A stretch of DNA of 64,000 bases. It comes from Microbacterium sp. A20 (lineage in GTDB: Bacteria; Actinomycetota; Actinomycetes; Actinomycetales; Microbacteriaceae). The stretch lies in assembly GCF_004794515.1 (NCBI RefSeq), contig NZ_SSDF01000070.1:102570-166569 (forward strand), given 5' to 3'. Positions 15,767-24,187 of the stretch are shown here, one piece after another (position 1 is the first letter of the stretch; each line of letters starts with the position of its first letter). Position numbers and translations under genes: made by a program. Under the pieces are notes generated by a model that did not search any database, had not been told where the DNA came from, and worked only from the letters and a program-made list of their open reading frames with translations.

Positions 15767-17035
15767 TTACTCCTGCTCTGCCCAGTACTTGTCAGCCGTG
15801 GCCTGGATCTTCTCCAGGAACGGCATCGGGTCGCCGGGGTTGGCGTTGAAGGCGCCGAACTGCTCGATCGCGGTGGTCACGATCTCGGTCGGCATGGCCT
15901 CGAAGAACCGGTCGTACAGCATGTAGTCGTCGCCGGCGATCTCGGTGCCGAGCTCGGCGAGCGCGGGGTCTGCGACCTTCGCCTTCGGGTTGAACGCCAC
16001 GTCGCCGTGGGCGTCGTTCCAGGCGGTCTGCGCGTCGGGCGACATCCACCATTCGGCGTAGGCGAGTCCGAGGTCGCGCTGCTTCGAGTTCTCGGCCGTG
16101 CAGATCGGGCCCGACTCGACGGCGACCGGGGTGGCGTCGAGGTCGTCGCTGACGGCCGGGATCGCGAACATCCCGTAGTCGTCGGTGGTCATGCCCGCGC
16201 CTTCGAGGTTGCCCGCGAAGAACGTGCCGAAGTTGATCATGGCGTAGTCGCCCTGCTTGAGGCCGACCGCGGGATCGGTGGTGCTGCCCGCGTCGCTGAA
16301 CCAGCCGGCCTCCTGCTCTTCGAGCCACAGGTTCATGACGTCGACGATCTCGGGGTCGGTGTACTTGACGTCGCCCGTGGTGAGGCCGGCGTACAGGTCG
16401 GGGTCGGTCGAGGCGACCAGGTGCTGGAACCACTGGAAGGTGAAGAGCACGCTGGTCTGGTAGTACGGGGTGACCCCGGCATCCTTCAGCGTCCCGGCGG
16501 CGTCGTTCAGCTCGTCCCAGCTGGTGGGCACCTCGATGCCGTTGTCGGCGAAGGCGGCCTTGTTGTAGAACATGATCCAGTAGGCGATGTTCATCGGCAC
16601 GCAGTACTGCTTGTCGTCGAACGTGTAGCTGTCGCGCAGGTCTTCGCTCACCCAGCCCTCGTCGACGGCCTTGGTCCAGATGTCGGTGGTCTCGGCGACC
16701 AGGCCCTCGTCGACCAGCTGCTTGAGCGAGTCGCCGGTGTGCCAGGTGAACAGGCCCGGCGACTTGTCGGTGCGGAACGACTGCTTGATGAAGGCGTCGT
16801 ACTGGTTCGCGTCCGAGTACCCGGTGGTCTTGAGGGTGATGTCGACGGCGTCGCCGCTGACCTCGTTGAGCGACTCGAAGTCGGGCTTCCACGCCGCCTT
16901 GTCGGTGTAGAAGTCGAGCGTGCCGGTCACCTCGCCGGCGTCTCCGGATCCGGAGTCGCCGGAGCATCCGGCCAGAGCCAGGGTGCCGAGGAGGAGACCG
17001 GCCGCGGCAGCGGCGATCGTGCGTCGCGAAATCAT
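15767..17035 (-). CDS. sugar ABC transporter substrate-binding lipoprotein
   Basis: A 422-residue extracellular binding protein. The N-terminus carries RR, a hydrophobic stretch and the lipobox LALAGC with the lipidated cysteine at about residue 24, then a Gly/Ser linker (SGDSGSGDAGE). The remainder has the family 1 solute-binding fold (LDFYTDKAAWKPDFESLN, MNIAYWIMFYNKAAF, YAEWWMSPDAQTAWND). It is the first gene of the importer operon, and a LacI-type operator lies 20 bases upstream. A role in capturing an oligosaccharide is inferred. Confidence 0.95.
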   Translation of the reverse strand: MISRRTIAAAAAGLLLGTLALAGCSGDSGSGDAGEVTGTLDFYTDKAAWKPDFESLNEVSGDAVDITLKTTGYSDANQYDAFIKQSFRTDKSPGLFTWHTGDSLKQLVDEGLVAETTDIWTKAVDEGWVSEDLRDSYTFDDKQYCVPMNIAYWIMFYNKAAFADNGIEVPTSWDELNDAAGTLKDAGVTPYYQTSVLFTFQWFQHLVASTDPDLYAGLTTGDVKYTDPEIVDVMNLWLEEQEAGWFSDAGSTTDPAVGLKQGDYAMINFGTFFAGNLEGAGMTTDDYGMFAIPAVSDDLDATPVAVESGPICTAENSKQRDLGLAYAEWWMSPDAQTAWNDAHGDVAFNPKAKVADPALAELGTEIAGDDYMLYDRFFEAMPTEIVTTAIEQFGAFNANPGDPMPFLEKIQATADKYWAEQE

Positions 17036-17055
17036 TCAGAACTCCCTTGTTCGTT

Positions 17056-17069
17056 TGGTATCGTTACCA
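17056..17069. promoter_or_regulatory. LacI-type operator before the ABC importer operon
   Basis: TGGTATCGTTACCA is an almost perfect 14-bp palindrome with a central CG, the hallmark of LacI/GalR-family operators. It lies about 20 bases before the binding-protein start. Close relatives occur at 20036-20051 and 21411-21423, upstream of the ROK kinase and of the LacI gene itself, which supports one shared regulator. Confidence 0.75.
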
Positions 17070-17188
17070 GAAAATCTGGTTTCACGCTACCAAGGTGATG
17101 AGTGCGGTGCAAGGGATTCCCTCGCGGGATCCTCGCGGGTGCTGCGTCATTGCGGGTGCTGCTTCGGGTTGCTGTGTTCGGTGCGTGT

Positions 17189-19027
17189 TCAGTTGTCGCT
17201 CGTGCGCGAGCCGCGTACGTACGCCTTGACGGTCGCGAAGCGGGCGCTGCGCGAGTTCTCGGTGCGCTCGATCCGGTACGCGCCCACCGCGGCCGGGACG
17301 ATGAACGTCTCGGCGTAGTGGATGACGAAGGGCTCGAAGGCGTGGGTCGGGCTGACGACCTGCACCTCATCCCCCTCGACCAGGTTGAGCACGTTGACCG
17401 TGCCCTCCGTGTCGTGGTCGGCACCCTCGGCGAACCAGTGCCGGCGCACCTCGATGAACTCGAGCTCGTGCAGGCCCGTGCTCTCCTCGGTCACGTCGCC
17501 CTCGGTGCGGATGGTCTTCACCTGGCCGAGGAGGTTGTCGCCGACCCAGGTGGTGTCGCGGTCCCACTGGATGTTGCGGGCGCCGTGGTCGAGGTGCACG
17601 GGGCGGGGGATGCCGTCGAGGCCGACGCGGCCCCAGTCCCAGAGCTTGAAGGTGAAGATGAACGGCGTCGCCGAGATCTCCAGCACCATCGAGTTCGCGC
17701 CCGAGCAGTGCACGGTCCCGGCCGGGATGGCGAAGTGGTCGTGCTTGCGGGCCGGGAACGAGTTGACGTACTTGTCGGCGGGGAACGGATGCTCGCCGTC
17801 CTGCGCCGTCGCCAGATCCTGCAGCATCTCGGTGCGGTCGATGCCCTCCTTGGTGCCGAGGTAGACCACGGCATCGTCGCCGCCGTCGAGCATGTAGTAG
17901 CTCTCGTCCTGCGTGTAGTGCATGCCGAACGTGTTCTGGATGTAGTCGGTCAGCGGGTGCACCTGCAGGCTGAGGTTGCCGCCGTCCATCGTGTCGAGGA
18001 AGTCGAAGCGGATCGGGAACTCGGCGCCGAAGCGGGAGAACGTCTTCGGGCCCAGCAGGTCGACCGGGCGGCGGAAGACCAGGTCGAGTGCGGGGATCTC
18101 GATCACGCCGCCCTCTCCCTCCAGCAGCAGGGAGTTCTCCTCGGGCACGCAGTCGAAGCACCACGCGTAGTTGTCCTTCGAGGGGTCGAGGCCGATGAGG
18201 TTCTTCATCCACTGCCCGCCCCACACTCCGGGGTCGAAGAACGGCACGACGCGGAACGGCCGGTGCGCGGCATCCTTCAACGCCTGGCGGAACGCAGTGC
18301 CGGTGATCATGCCGGCTTCGGGGGAGTCCGGATGCTGCTCGGCCGGGGCGATCGCGTTGCCGTCGAGCACGAAGTCGACCGTGTCGAACAGGCTGCGCTT
18401 GTGGCGGTCGGCGACGCGCCATTCGACGAAGAACCCGCGCTTGTACTTACGCAGATTGTCTTCCGCGGCGTTGTCCGCGCGCCAGTTCGTGGCGCCCTTG
18501 CGCTGGCGCAGCTGGATCTCCCAGCGGGCCATGTCGACGAGCACGGTCGCTGCGGCGCCGTCGAGCCGGGGGCGGAGGAGCTCGGATCCCCAGCCGATCA
18601 CGACGGTCGGGTTCTGCGCGATGCTGCCCGCGAGGGCATCGAGCTTCGCGGCGTCGTAGAAGTCGGTCAGGGTGAAGTGGCTCATCACACCGAAGACGCG
18701 GTCGTCGGTGAGGTTCGGGGCGATCAGCTGCTCGACCTCGGCGACCGGGCGGGCGGCGGTCTCGACGTCGACCACGGTCCAGTCCGGCAGGGCCGCGCGC
18801 ACGGCGGTCGTGAGGGCGGGGATGTCGACTCCCGGATAGGCGTCCACCAGCAGCACCGGGGCGGTGCCGGTCACGCGGGCGCAGGCCTCGGCGAGTTCGG
18901 CGGCGGCGGTCCAGCCCTCGGTGCCGCGGAGGATGCGCTCGCCCGCGGGGAGCGCCACGGTGGGCTGGGTGTCGTAGCGACCTCGGGTGGTGTGCCCTTC
19001 GTGCATGTCGCTGATCGGGGTGGTCAC
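17189..19027 (-). CDS. class I mannose-6-phosphate isomerase-like protein with N-terminal extra domain
   Basis: A 612-residue protein, about 200 residues longer than a classical type I PMI. From about residue 270 the PMI cupin domain is clear: WGGQWMKN, the zinc motif LSLQVHP (near residue 356), DESYYMLDGG and IPAGTVHC (near 438). The first 240 residues (PVLLVDAYPG, DRVFGVMSHFTLTDFYD, DMARWEIQLRQRKG) do not match PMI and look like a kinase-like alpha/beta domain without a P-loop. The GTG start has AGGAGG upstream and overlaps the ROK stop by four bases. It would feed mannose-type phosphosugars to fructose-6-phosphate; the exact isomerase substrate is an inference. Confidence 0.8.
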   Translation of the reverse strand: MTTPISDMHEGHTTRGRYDTQPTVALPAGERILRGTEGWTAAAELAEACARVTGTAPVLLVDAYPGVDIPALTTAVRAALPDWTVVDVETAARPVAEVEQLIAPNLTDDRVFGVMSHFTLTDFYDAAKLDALAGSIAQNPTVVIGWGSELLRPRLDGAAATVLVDMARWEIQLRQRKGATNWRADNAAEDNLRKYKRGFFVEWRVADRHKRSLFDTVDFVLDGNAIAPAEQHPDSPEAGMITGTAFRQALKDAAHRPFRVVPFFDPGVWGGQWMKNLIGLDPSKDNYAWCFDCVPEENSLLLEGEGGVIEIPALDLVFRRPVDLLGPKTFSRFGAEFPIRFDFLDTMDGGNLSLQVHPLTDYIQNTFGMHYTQDESYYMLDGGDDAVVYLGTKEGIDRTEMLQDLATAQDGEHPFPADKYVNSFPARKHDHFAIPAGTVHCSGANSMVLEISATPFIFTFKLWDWGRVGLDGIPRPVHLDHGARNIQWDRDTTWVGDNLLGQVKTIRTEGDVTEESTGLHELEFIEVRRHWFAEGADHDTEGTVNVLNLVEGDEVQVVSPTHAFEPFVIHYAETFIVPAAVGAYRIERTENSRSARFATVKAYVRGSRTSDN

Positions 19028-19995
19028 TGTTCCTCCTGCGGTGTGGCGGTGTGTGTGGTCGTGGCGCGGGCGAGGATGCTGAGTCCGCGGGCGACGGAGA
19101 GTTCGGGCTCGGGCGGGACGATGAAGCGCGGCGGCGTCATCGAGGGCCAGAGGTGTGCGCGGACGTGGGCTTCGATCGGGGCGCGGACCGCGTCGCCCGC
19201 GCGCAGGATCCCGCCGGACAGGATCACCACCGCCGGGTCGTACGAGTGCACGAGCGAGGTGACGACCGCGCCCCACACGTGCAGGAAGCGGTCGCGGATC
19301 TCCGGGTGCGCGTCGGTCGTGAAGACCTCGGTCATGGTGGTGCCGGCGGGGAGCGCCCACGTGCTCGCGAGCGCCTCTCCGCATCCGAGATTCCCGCACG
19401 GGCAGACCGGCCCTTCGAGGTCGACCGTGAGGTGTCCGCCGAGGATGCCGGCATGCCCGGTGCGTCCGCGCAGGGGTGTGCCGTCGATCAGGGCGGCGGT
19501 GCCGATGCCGGTGCCGAGCGTGACGAGCACCGCATCGCGCTCGCCGGCCGCGCTGCCGGTCGAGGTCTCGCCGATCAGGGCTGCCCTGGCGTCGTTCTCG
19601 ACCACGGCGGGGACGCCGAACTCGGTGAGCGCCCAGGTGTTCAGGTCGAAGTCCTCGAGGAAGTCGTACTTGGCGTTGGCGTGCAGCATCCGTCCGGTGC
19701 GGGGGTCGACGACGCCCGGGACGGCGATGGCGACTGCATCCGCGGTTCGGCCGGTCTCGGCGGGGTCGGTCTCAGCGGGGTCGGGCGAGGTTCGGCCGGT
19801 CTCGGTTCGGCCGGTCGAGGTTCGGCCGGTCTCGGCGAGGTCGGTCTCGGCGAGGAGTCGGCGTGCTTCGGCGGCGGCGGCGGGCAGGTCGGCGGGGCTG
19901 CCGAGGACGGGAATGCTGCCCGTTGCGACGACACGGCTGCCGTCGGTCACGGCGAGCTTGATCTCGGTGCCCCCGAAATCGATGCACAGCTCCAT
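19024..19995 (-). CDS. ROK family sugar kinase with internal repeat insertion
   Basis: A 323-residue cytosolic kinase. The ATP site DFGGTEIKLAV opens the protein, the catalytic aspartate lies in VENDARAAL (D135), GTGIG follows, and the zinc motif CPCGNLGCGE (C198, C200, C205) with HAGILGGH is intact. The ATG at 19995 follows GAGGAGG at four bases. Residues 50-85 are a low-complexity insertion of TGRT and AET units where other ROK kinases have a short loop. It is transcribed just before the PMI-like gene, so it probably phosphorylates the sugar released by the glycosidase. Glucokinase, fructokinase and mannokinase activities are all possible. Confidence 0.9.
   Translation of the reverse strand: MELCIDFGGTEIKLAVTDGSRVVATGSIPVLGSPADLPAAAAEARRLLAETDLAETGRTSTGRTETGRTSPDPAETDPAETGRTADAVAIAVPGVVDPRTGRMLHANAKYDFLEDFDLNTWALTEFGVPAVVENDARAALIGETSTGSAAGERDAVLVTLGTGIGTAALIDGTPLRGRTGHAGILGGHLTVDLEGPVCPCGNLGCGEALASTWALPAGTTMTEVFTTDAHPEIRDRFLHVWGAVVTSLVHSYDPAVVILSGGILRAGDAVRAPIEAHVRAHLWPSMTPPRFIVPPEPELSVARGLSILARATTTHTATPQEEQ
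19740..19850. repeat. in-frame minisatellite inside the ROK kinase gene
   Basis: Repeated blocks based on TTCGGCCGGTCTCGG and GGTCGGTCTCGGCG run through this segment without breaking the reading frame, encoding alternating TGRT and AET peptides between the N-terminal strand region and the AVAIAVPGV core strand. All catalytic motifs outside it are intact. Confidence 0.75.
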
Positions 19996-20035
19996 CCGGC
20001 CTCCTCGTCGCGTCATCCGACTGCCTCGTCGGTGA

Positions 20036-20051
20036 TTGGTAACGTTATCAA
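20036..20051. promoter_or_regulatory. LacI-type operator before the ROK kinase
   Basis: TTGGTAACGTTATCAA is a 16-bp palindrome with a single mismatch around a central CG. It lies 41 bases before the kinase start and closely resembles the sites at 17056 and 21411. The LacI-family regulator at 20356 is the obvious candidate to bind it. Confidence 0.8.
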
Positions 20052-20078
20052 CGAGGGGTGGGGGTGTCAAGACTCGAC

Positions 20079-20206
20079 CGGATGTCGGGAAGTTCTGCCG
20101 AGTGCACGGCCTCCTGGCGGGGATTTTCCCGACAGGTGTCCGAACTCCCGACGGGTGTCCGAACTCCCGACAGGTGTCCGAACTCCCGACGGGTGTCCGA
20201 ACCCCC
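20079..20206. repeat. dispersed repeat element, copy 2, with a 19-bp tandem array
   Basis: CGGATGTCGGGA (20079-20090) is followed by TCCCGACAGGTGTCC and then four head-to-tail 19-bp units of the form GACRGGTGTCCGAACTCCC starting at 20131, 20150, 20169 and 20188, alternating GACAGG and GACGGG. The unit length (19 bp) and the GAACTCCC core match the array at 1615-1734, although the rest differs. Confidence 0.85.
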
Positions 20207-20232
20207 GACGGGCCTTCCGAGCCCCTCGCGGC

Positions 20233-20313
20233 GACGATTCGCCGAGATCATGACGATTCGCCGACTTTTCGTCACGAATCGTCCGGGAATCGTCCGACCC
20301 TCGGCGAATCGTC
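20233..20313. repeat. inverted repeat with 13-bp arms
   Basis: GACGATTCGCCGA occurs at 20233-20245 and again at 20252-20264, and its exact reverse complement TCGGCGAATCGTC lies at 20301-20313. The nearer pair could form a perfect 13-bp stem with a 36-base loop downstream of the LacI stop on the other side. Its function is not known. Confidence 0.75.
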
Positions 20314-20355
20314 CGACCTCGGCGCGAGTCGTCGCCCCACCCGCCCCGCGGCGAG

Positions 20356-21378
20356 TCAGCGCACGCTGCGGAGCGACACCGGCAGCTCGACCTCGCGCGG
20401 CGCGGTGTCCCCGTCCCCACCGTCGAGGCGGTCGAGCAACAGGCGCGTGGCGGTGCGGCCGAGTTCGCGCGGGTCGTGGTCGATCACACTGATCGGCACC
20501 GGCGAGAGTTCGGCGAGCTCGAAGTCGTCGAAGCTCATGATCTCGGGGAAGTCGGCGGGCGTCCGCAGTCCGGCGTCGAGCTGGGTGCTGATCTCCTTGA
20601 GCGCGCCGATGGCGTTGCGGTTGTTGGCGCAGAAGATGGCGGTGGGCGGATGCTCGGCGCCGAGCAGTGCGCGCGTGGCTTCACGGGCCTGATCGACGGT
20701 CTGCTGGTTGGCGGCGACGATGTGCGGGTCGACGGCGAGTCCGCGTTCTTCGAGTGCCCGCACGTAGCCGGCGAATCGGCGTTCACCGGTGAAGATCGAC
20801 AGGGCGTTGCCGAGGTAGCCGATGCGGGTGTGGCCGTGGTCGATGAGCGCGATCGTGCCGCGGTAGGCGCCGTCGTCGTCGGCGAGCACGACGCTGTCGA
20901 CCGCGAGTCCGTCGATGCGGCGCGAGGCGAGCACCACGGGCACGCCCTGGTTCTGCGAGTGTGCGAGGTGGGCCGAGCTGGGGCCGGCCGGGACCACGAT
21001 GAGCCCGTCGACGCGGCGACCGAGGAAGTCGCCGACCAGGTCGGCCTCGCGCACGGCATCCTCCGACGTGTTGCCGAGCAGGATGCGGCGGCCGGTGAGT
21101 GCGGCTTCCTCTTCGACGCCGAGCGCGAAGGTGCTGTAGTACGGGTTGGCGATGTTCGTGATCGCGACGCCGATGAGTCCGCTGCTGTGGCCGGGGCGGA
21201 TGCTGCGGGCGTTCTCGTTGCGGTGGTAGCCGAGTTCGGCGACGGCTTCCATGACGCGCTGCTGCACGTCGGGTTTGACGTTGAGTCCGCCCGAGAGCGT
21301 GCGCGAGACGGTCATGGGGCTGACGCCCGCACGGATGGCGACCTCTTTGACGGTCGGGCGGCGCGTGCGTTCGCTCAT
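20356..21378 (-). CDS. LacI family transcriptional regulator
   Basis: A 340-residue regulator. Residues 9-28 (TVKEVAIRAGVSPMTVSRTL) are the LacI helix-turn-helix, followed by the hinge (GYHRNENARSIRPG) and a periplasmic-binding-protein-like sugar-sensing domain (GLIGVAITNIANPYYST, VVLADDDGAYRG). GGAGGG lies just before the ATG. Operator-like sites before the importer, the kinase and this gene point to autoregulation and control of the whole carbohydrate locus. The inducer is probably the imported sugar or its phosphate. Confidence 0.93.
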   Translation of the reverse strand: MSERTRRPTVKEVAIRAGVSPMTVSRTLSGGLNVKPDVQQRVMEAVAELGYHRNENARSIRPGHSSGLIGVAITNIANPYYSTFALGVEEEAALTGRRILLGNTSEDAVREADLVGDFLGRRVDGLIVVPAGPSSAHLAHSQNQGVPVVLASRRIDGLAVDSVVLADDDGAYRGTIALIDHGHTRIGYLGNALSIFTGERRFAGYVRALEERGLAVDPHIVAANQQTVDQAREATRALLGAEHPPTAIFCANNRNAIGALKEISTQLDAGLRTPADFPEIMSFDDFELAELSPVPISVIDHDPRELGRTATRLLLDRLDGGDGDTAPREVELPVSLRSVR

Positions 21379-21410
21379 CCTGCCCTCCGGAGTGTCGTGC
21401 CTGCGATCTA

Positions 21411-21423
21411 GGGAACGTTACCA
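21411..21423. promoter_or_regulatory. LacI-type operator before the lacI-type gene
   Basis: GGGAACGTTACCA lies about 33 bases before the regulator start and keeps the AACGTTACC half of the sites at 17056 and 20036. The match is weaker on one side (GGG instead of GGT), which would fit weak autoregulation. Confidence 0.55.
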
Positions 21424-21618
21424 GCGGGTTCTGGGATCCGCGGGGCCGTCGCGGGATGCCGCGCCCACCGTCACGCACGGAAACGCGAGGTGCGACCGCG
21501 CCGGACCGTCCGTAGATTGGATGGACCCCGCTGTGAATGGAGTCTCCCGTGCCCGGAATCCGCGCCCTGCGCCCGTCCTGTACGAACGCCGTCGGCTGAG
21601 CCACCGGAAACCACGACG

Positions 21619-22806
21619 ATGACCGCGCACACCTCACCGCATCCGTTCGACGAACGCACCCGCCTCTTCCTCGACAGGCCGCAGAGCCGCAAGTGGAGTC
21701 TGCACCCCGGTCGCATCGGGGCGTGGGTGGCGGAGATGGACTTCGGGGTCGCGCCCGAGATCGCCGAGGCGCTGCACCGGGCGGTCGACGACGAGAACCT
21801 CGGATACCTCTCTCCGCCGCAGGCCGCAGAGCTGGGTGAGGCCACCGCCGAGTGGATGCAGGGGGAGTACGGCTGGGCGGTCGACCCGGAGCGCGTGCAT
21901 CCGGTCTCCGATGTGATGGCGGCTCTCGGCGTCGCGGTGCAGGAGTATGCGCCCGCAGGTTCGCCAGTGATCGTGCCGACTCCGGCCTATATGCCGTTTC
22001 TGACATATCTGCCGGCGATCGGGCATCCGGTGATCGAAGTTCCCGGTGTGGAGGTCGACGGACGCTGGCAGCACGACCTGCAGCGCATCGATGAGGCGTT
22101 CGCCGCCGGTGCCCGGACGCTCGTGCTGTGCAACCCGCACAACCCGACCGGAACGATCGTCGGCCGCGAAGAGCTCGAGGCCATCGCCGAGATCGTCGAG
22201 CGGCACGGCGGCCGGGTGTTCGCCGACGAGATCCACGCGCCGCTGCGATACGACGGCGCGCCGTTCGTGCCGTACGCGTCGGTGTCGGAGGCGACGGCCG
22301 CGCACACGGTGACCGGCACGAGCGCGTCGAAGGCGTGGAACATCCCCGGGCTGAAGACCGCGCAGCTCATCACCTCGAACGAGACGGATCAGCAGCTGTA
22401 CAAGCGGTTCGGGTTCGCGGTGCAGCACGGGGCTTCGACCCTCGGCGTGGTCGCCTCGACGGCCGCGTATCGGGCGGGCAAGCCCTGGCTGTCGGACGTG
22501 CTCGACTACCTCGACGGGTCGCGGCGGGAGCTCGCCGCGCTGGTCGCGGAGCATCTCCCCGGCGCCGTGTACCGGGTCCCCGAGGCGACCTACATCGGCT
22601 GGATCGATACCCGTGCGCTCGGTATCCCGGGGCCGCCGGCGGAGTTCTTCCGCGAGCAGGCCGGGGTAGTGCTCACAGAGGGTCGGCTGCTCGGGCGGGG
22701 TGCCGAAGGCTTCGTCCGGGTCGTGTTCGCGACTCCGCGCCCGATCCTCGAAGAAGCGTTCGCGGCGATGGGCGATGCCGTGCGGCGGGCCGGCTCCGCG
22801 CGCTGA
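21619..22806 (+). CDS. MalY/PatB family PLP-dependent C-S lyase or aminotransferase
   Basis: A 395-residue fold-type I PLP enzyme. CNPHNPTG (171-178), FADEIHAPL (201-209) and the Schiff-base lysine K238 in TGTSASKAWNIPGLKTAQL match cystathionine beta-lyases of the MalY/PatB type. The WVAEMDFGVAPEI opening is also typical. The ATG at 21619 was chosen because homology begins there; the frame extends upstream into low-complexity sequence. The expected reaction is cleavage of cystathionine or related thioethers to a thiol, pyruvate and ammonia, though aminotransferase activity is an alternative. Confidence 0.88.
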   Translation: MTAHTSPHPFDERTRLFLDRPQSRKWSLHPGRIGAWVAEMDFGVAPEIAEALHRAVDDENLGYLSPPQAAELGEATAEWMQGEYGWAVDPERVHPVSDVMAALGVAVQEYAPAGSPVIVPTPAYMPFLTYLPAIGHPVIEVPGVEVDGRWQHDLQRIDEAFAAGARTLVLCNPHNPTGTIVGREELEAIAEIVERHGGRVFADEIHAPLRYDGAPFVPYASVSEATAAHTVTGTSASKAWNIPGLKTAQLITSNETDQQLYKRFGFAVQHGASTLGVVASTAAYRAGKPWLSDVLDYLDGSRRELAALVAEHLPGAVYRVPEATYIGWIDTRALGIPGPPAEFFREQAGVVLTEGRLLGRGAEGFVRVVFATPRPILEEAFAAMGDAVRRAGSAR

Positions 22807-22901
22807 GGCGATCGAATCGGACACCTCCGCGGAAGGTGTCAAGGGGCTCTGCCGTTGTCGGTCTTCTGTCGTACAAAGGGAGGCGAGAGAAGGGATCCCG
22901 C

Positions 22902-23129
22902 ATGGCTGCAGGTGATATCGAGACGTTCCAACGCAATGGCATCTGGTTCAACCGCATCGAGGGTGAATCGCAGACGTTGGGCGCGAGCTTCGAGACCGAG
23001 GCCGAGGCGGTGAAGGCCGCTCGTGGTGCGGCGATGGCGCGGCAGGTAGCCCACACGGTGCGCACCGAAGAGGGGCCGTCGAAGGATGAGAGCGCGTACG
23101 AGCGTCACCCGCGAGACCTGATCGGATGA
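22902..23129 (+). CDS. DUF2188 domain small protein
   Basis: A 75-residue protein. The pattern GIWFNRIEGESQTLGASFETEAEAVKAARGAAM is the DUF2188 fold, a small strand-strand-helix module of unknown function found across actinobacteria. AGAAGGGA lies six bases before the ATG. Its stop overlaps the start of the next gene (ATGA), so the two are co-translated. No catalytic residue is apparent. Confidence 0.75.
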   Translation: MAAGDIETFQRNGIWFNRIEGESQTLGASFETEAEAVKAARGAAMARQVAHTVRTEEGPSKDESAYERHPRDLIG

Positions 23130-23896
23130 GCGTGCCGCCCGAATCGACACCCGTTGCCGGGTCCGAGCGACGGATGCTGTTGCAGGCATGTGTCAACGGT
23201 GCCAGGGATCCGGCGGAGCATCCGTGGCTGAGCCTGGATGAGGGCGTGGTCGCCGACGATGCCGCCCGGGCCGTGGCCGCCGGTGCCCGCGAGGTGCACG
23301 TGCATCCGAAGGATGCGGCCGGGCGAGACAGCCTGGCGGCCGACGATGTCGCGCGATGGGTCGCGGCGGTGCGTCGAGCGGCGCCGGGTGTTCCGGTCGG
23401 GGTCACGACCGGGGAGTGGGCCGAGCCCGACGTCGAGCGTCGCCTGGCCGCGATCGAGTCGTGGACCGAGCTGCCCGACCACGCATCCGTCAACTGGCAT
23501 GAGTCCGGTGCCGATGAAGTGGCGGCCCTGCTGTTGCGGCGAGGCGTCGCGGTCGAAGCGGGGCTGTGGGATGCGGCGGGCTTCGAGGTGTGGAAGCGCT
23601 CGCCCGTGCGTGCACGGTGCCTGCGGGTTCTGATCGAGCTTCCGGATGAGCCGGCCGAGACCGTTCGCGAGCACGCCGAGGGGATGATCGCGCACGTGTC
23701 GCTCGAGGAGCCCGATCTGCCCATCCTGCTGCACGGCGAGGAGGGTTCGACGTGGCCGTTGTTCGACCTCGCGGTCGAGCTCGGCGTGGATGCGCGCATC
23801 GGCTTGGAAGACACACTGCTGCTTCCCGATGGGAGCACGGCGCCGGGGAATGCGGCCCTGGTGCGCGCGGCAGTGGAGCGGATGCGGGGAGTCTGA
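23126..23896 (+). CDS. BKACE family (DUF849) beta-keto acid cleavage enzyme
   Basis: A 256-residue TIM-barrel enzyme. LLQACVNGARDPAEHP near the N-terminus, the metal motif EVHVHPKD (H58, H60), ASVNWHE and the C-terminal RIGLEDTLLLPDG are all BKACE landmarks. These enzymes condense a beta-keto acid with acetyl-CoA and split it to acetoacetate and a CoA ester. The family covers many substrates (3-keto-5-aminohexanoate, dehydrocarnitine and others), and the neighbourhood does not identify which. It is somewhat shorter than typical 270-300-residue members and starts four bases inside the DUF2188 gene. Confidence 0.85.
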   Translation: MSVPPESTPVAGSERRMLLQACVNGARDPAEHPWLSLDEGVVADDAARAVAAGAREVHVHPKDAAGRDSLAADDVARWVAAVRRAAPGVPVGVTTGEWAEPDVERRLAAIESWTELPDHASVNWHESGADEVAALLLRRGVAVEAGLWDAAGFEVWKRSPVRARCLRVLIELPDEPAETVREHAEGMIAHVSLEEPDLPILLHGEEGSTWPLFDLAVELGVDARIGLEDTLLLPDGSTAPGNAALVRAAVERMRGV

Positions 23897-23931
23897 CGCG
23901 AGGAGCCGTGGGTCTGCGGCATCCTGAAGCC

Positions 23932-24090
23932 ATGTTCGGCGACAGCATCCTCCTCATCATCCTGTTCTGGTCGGCCGTGATCCTCATCGGCGTCCTCATC
24001 ACGTGGCTGGTGATCTACTCGGCCGTGCGTGCGGCTCTCACGTCGCACCGGCAGGCGATGGCGAGGGACGGGCGTCCCGGTCAGGTCTGA
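23932..24090 (+). CDS. 52-residue single-pass membrane protein
   Basis: A small ORF with one long hydrophobic segment (LLIILFWSAVILIGVLITWL) and a basic C-terminal tail (TSHRQAMARDGRPGQV), placed 35 bases after the BKACE gene. Start choice is uncertain because no clear ribosome site precedes the ATG. No family is recognised. Its support is the clean membrane-protein profile and fit in an otherwise short gap. Confidence 0.55.
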   Translation: MFGDSILLIILFWSAVILIGVLITWLVIYSAVRAALTSHRQAMARDGRPGQV

Positions 24091-24187
24091 GCAGCGGGCG
24101 GAGCGACGGACGGCGGGTGTCGTCGTCTGCTCGCGGATTCGGTCGCGCCTGCCTTGAGCGGCGGGTTCCATCTGGCAGGGTCTCCCC

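Larger units (their letters stand above)
19996..20355. other. 360-bp regulatory and repeat-rich interval without genes
   Basis: Between the ROK kinase start and the end of the LacI gene no gene was found; open frames on both strands only translate repeats. It contains the LacI-type operator (20036-20051), dispersed repeat copy 2 with its tandem array (20079-20206), and an inverted repeat with 13-bp arms (20233-20313). Confidence 0.75.

Noticed and set aside
17041..17188. Possible small gene between the binding-protein gene and the PMI-like gene
   Set aside because: No ribosome site; the interval holds the LacI-type operator and promoter for the importer.
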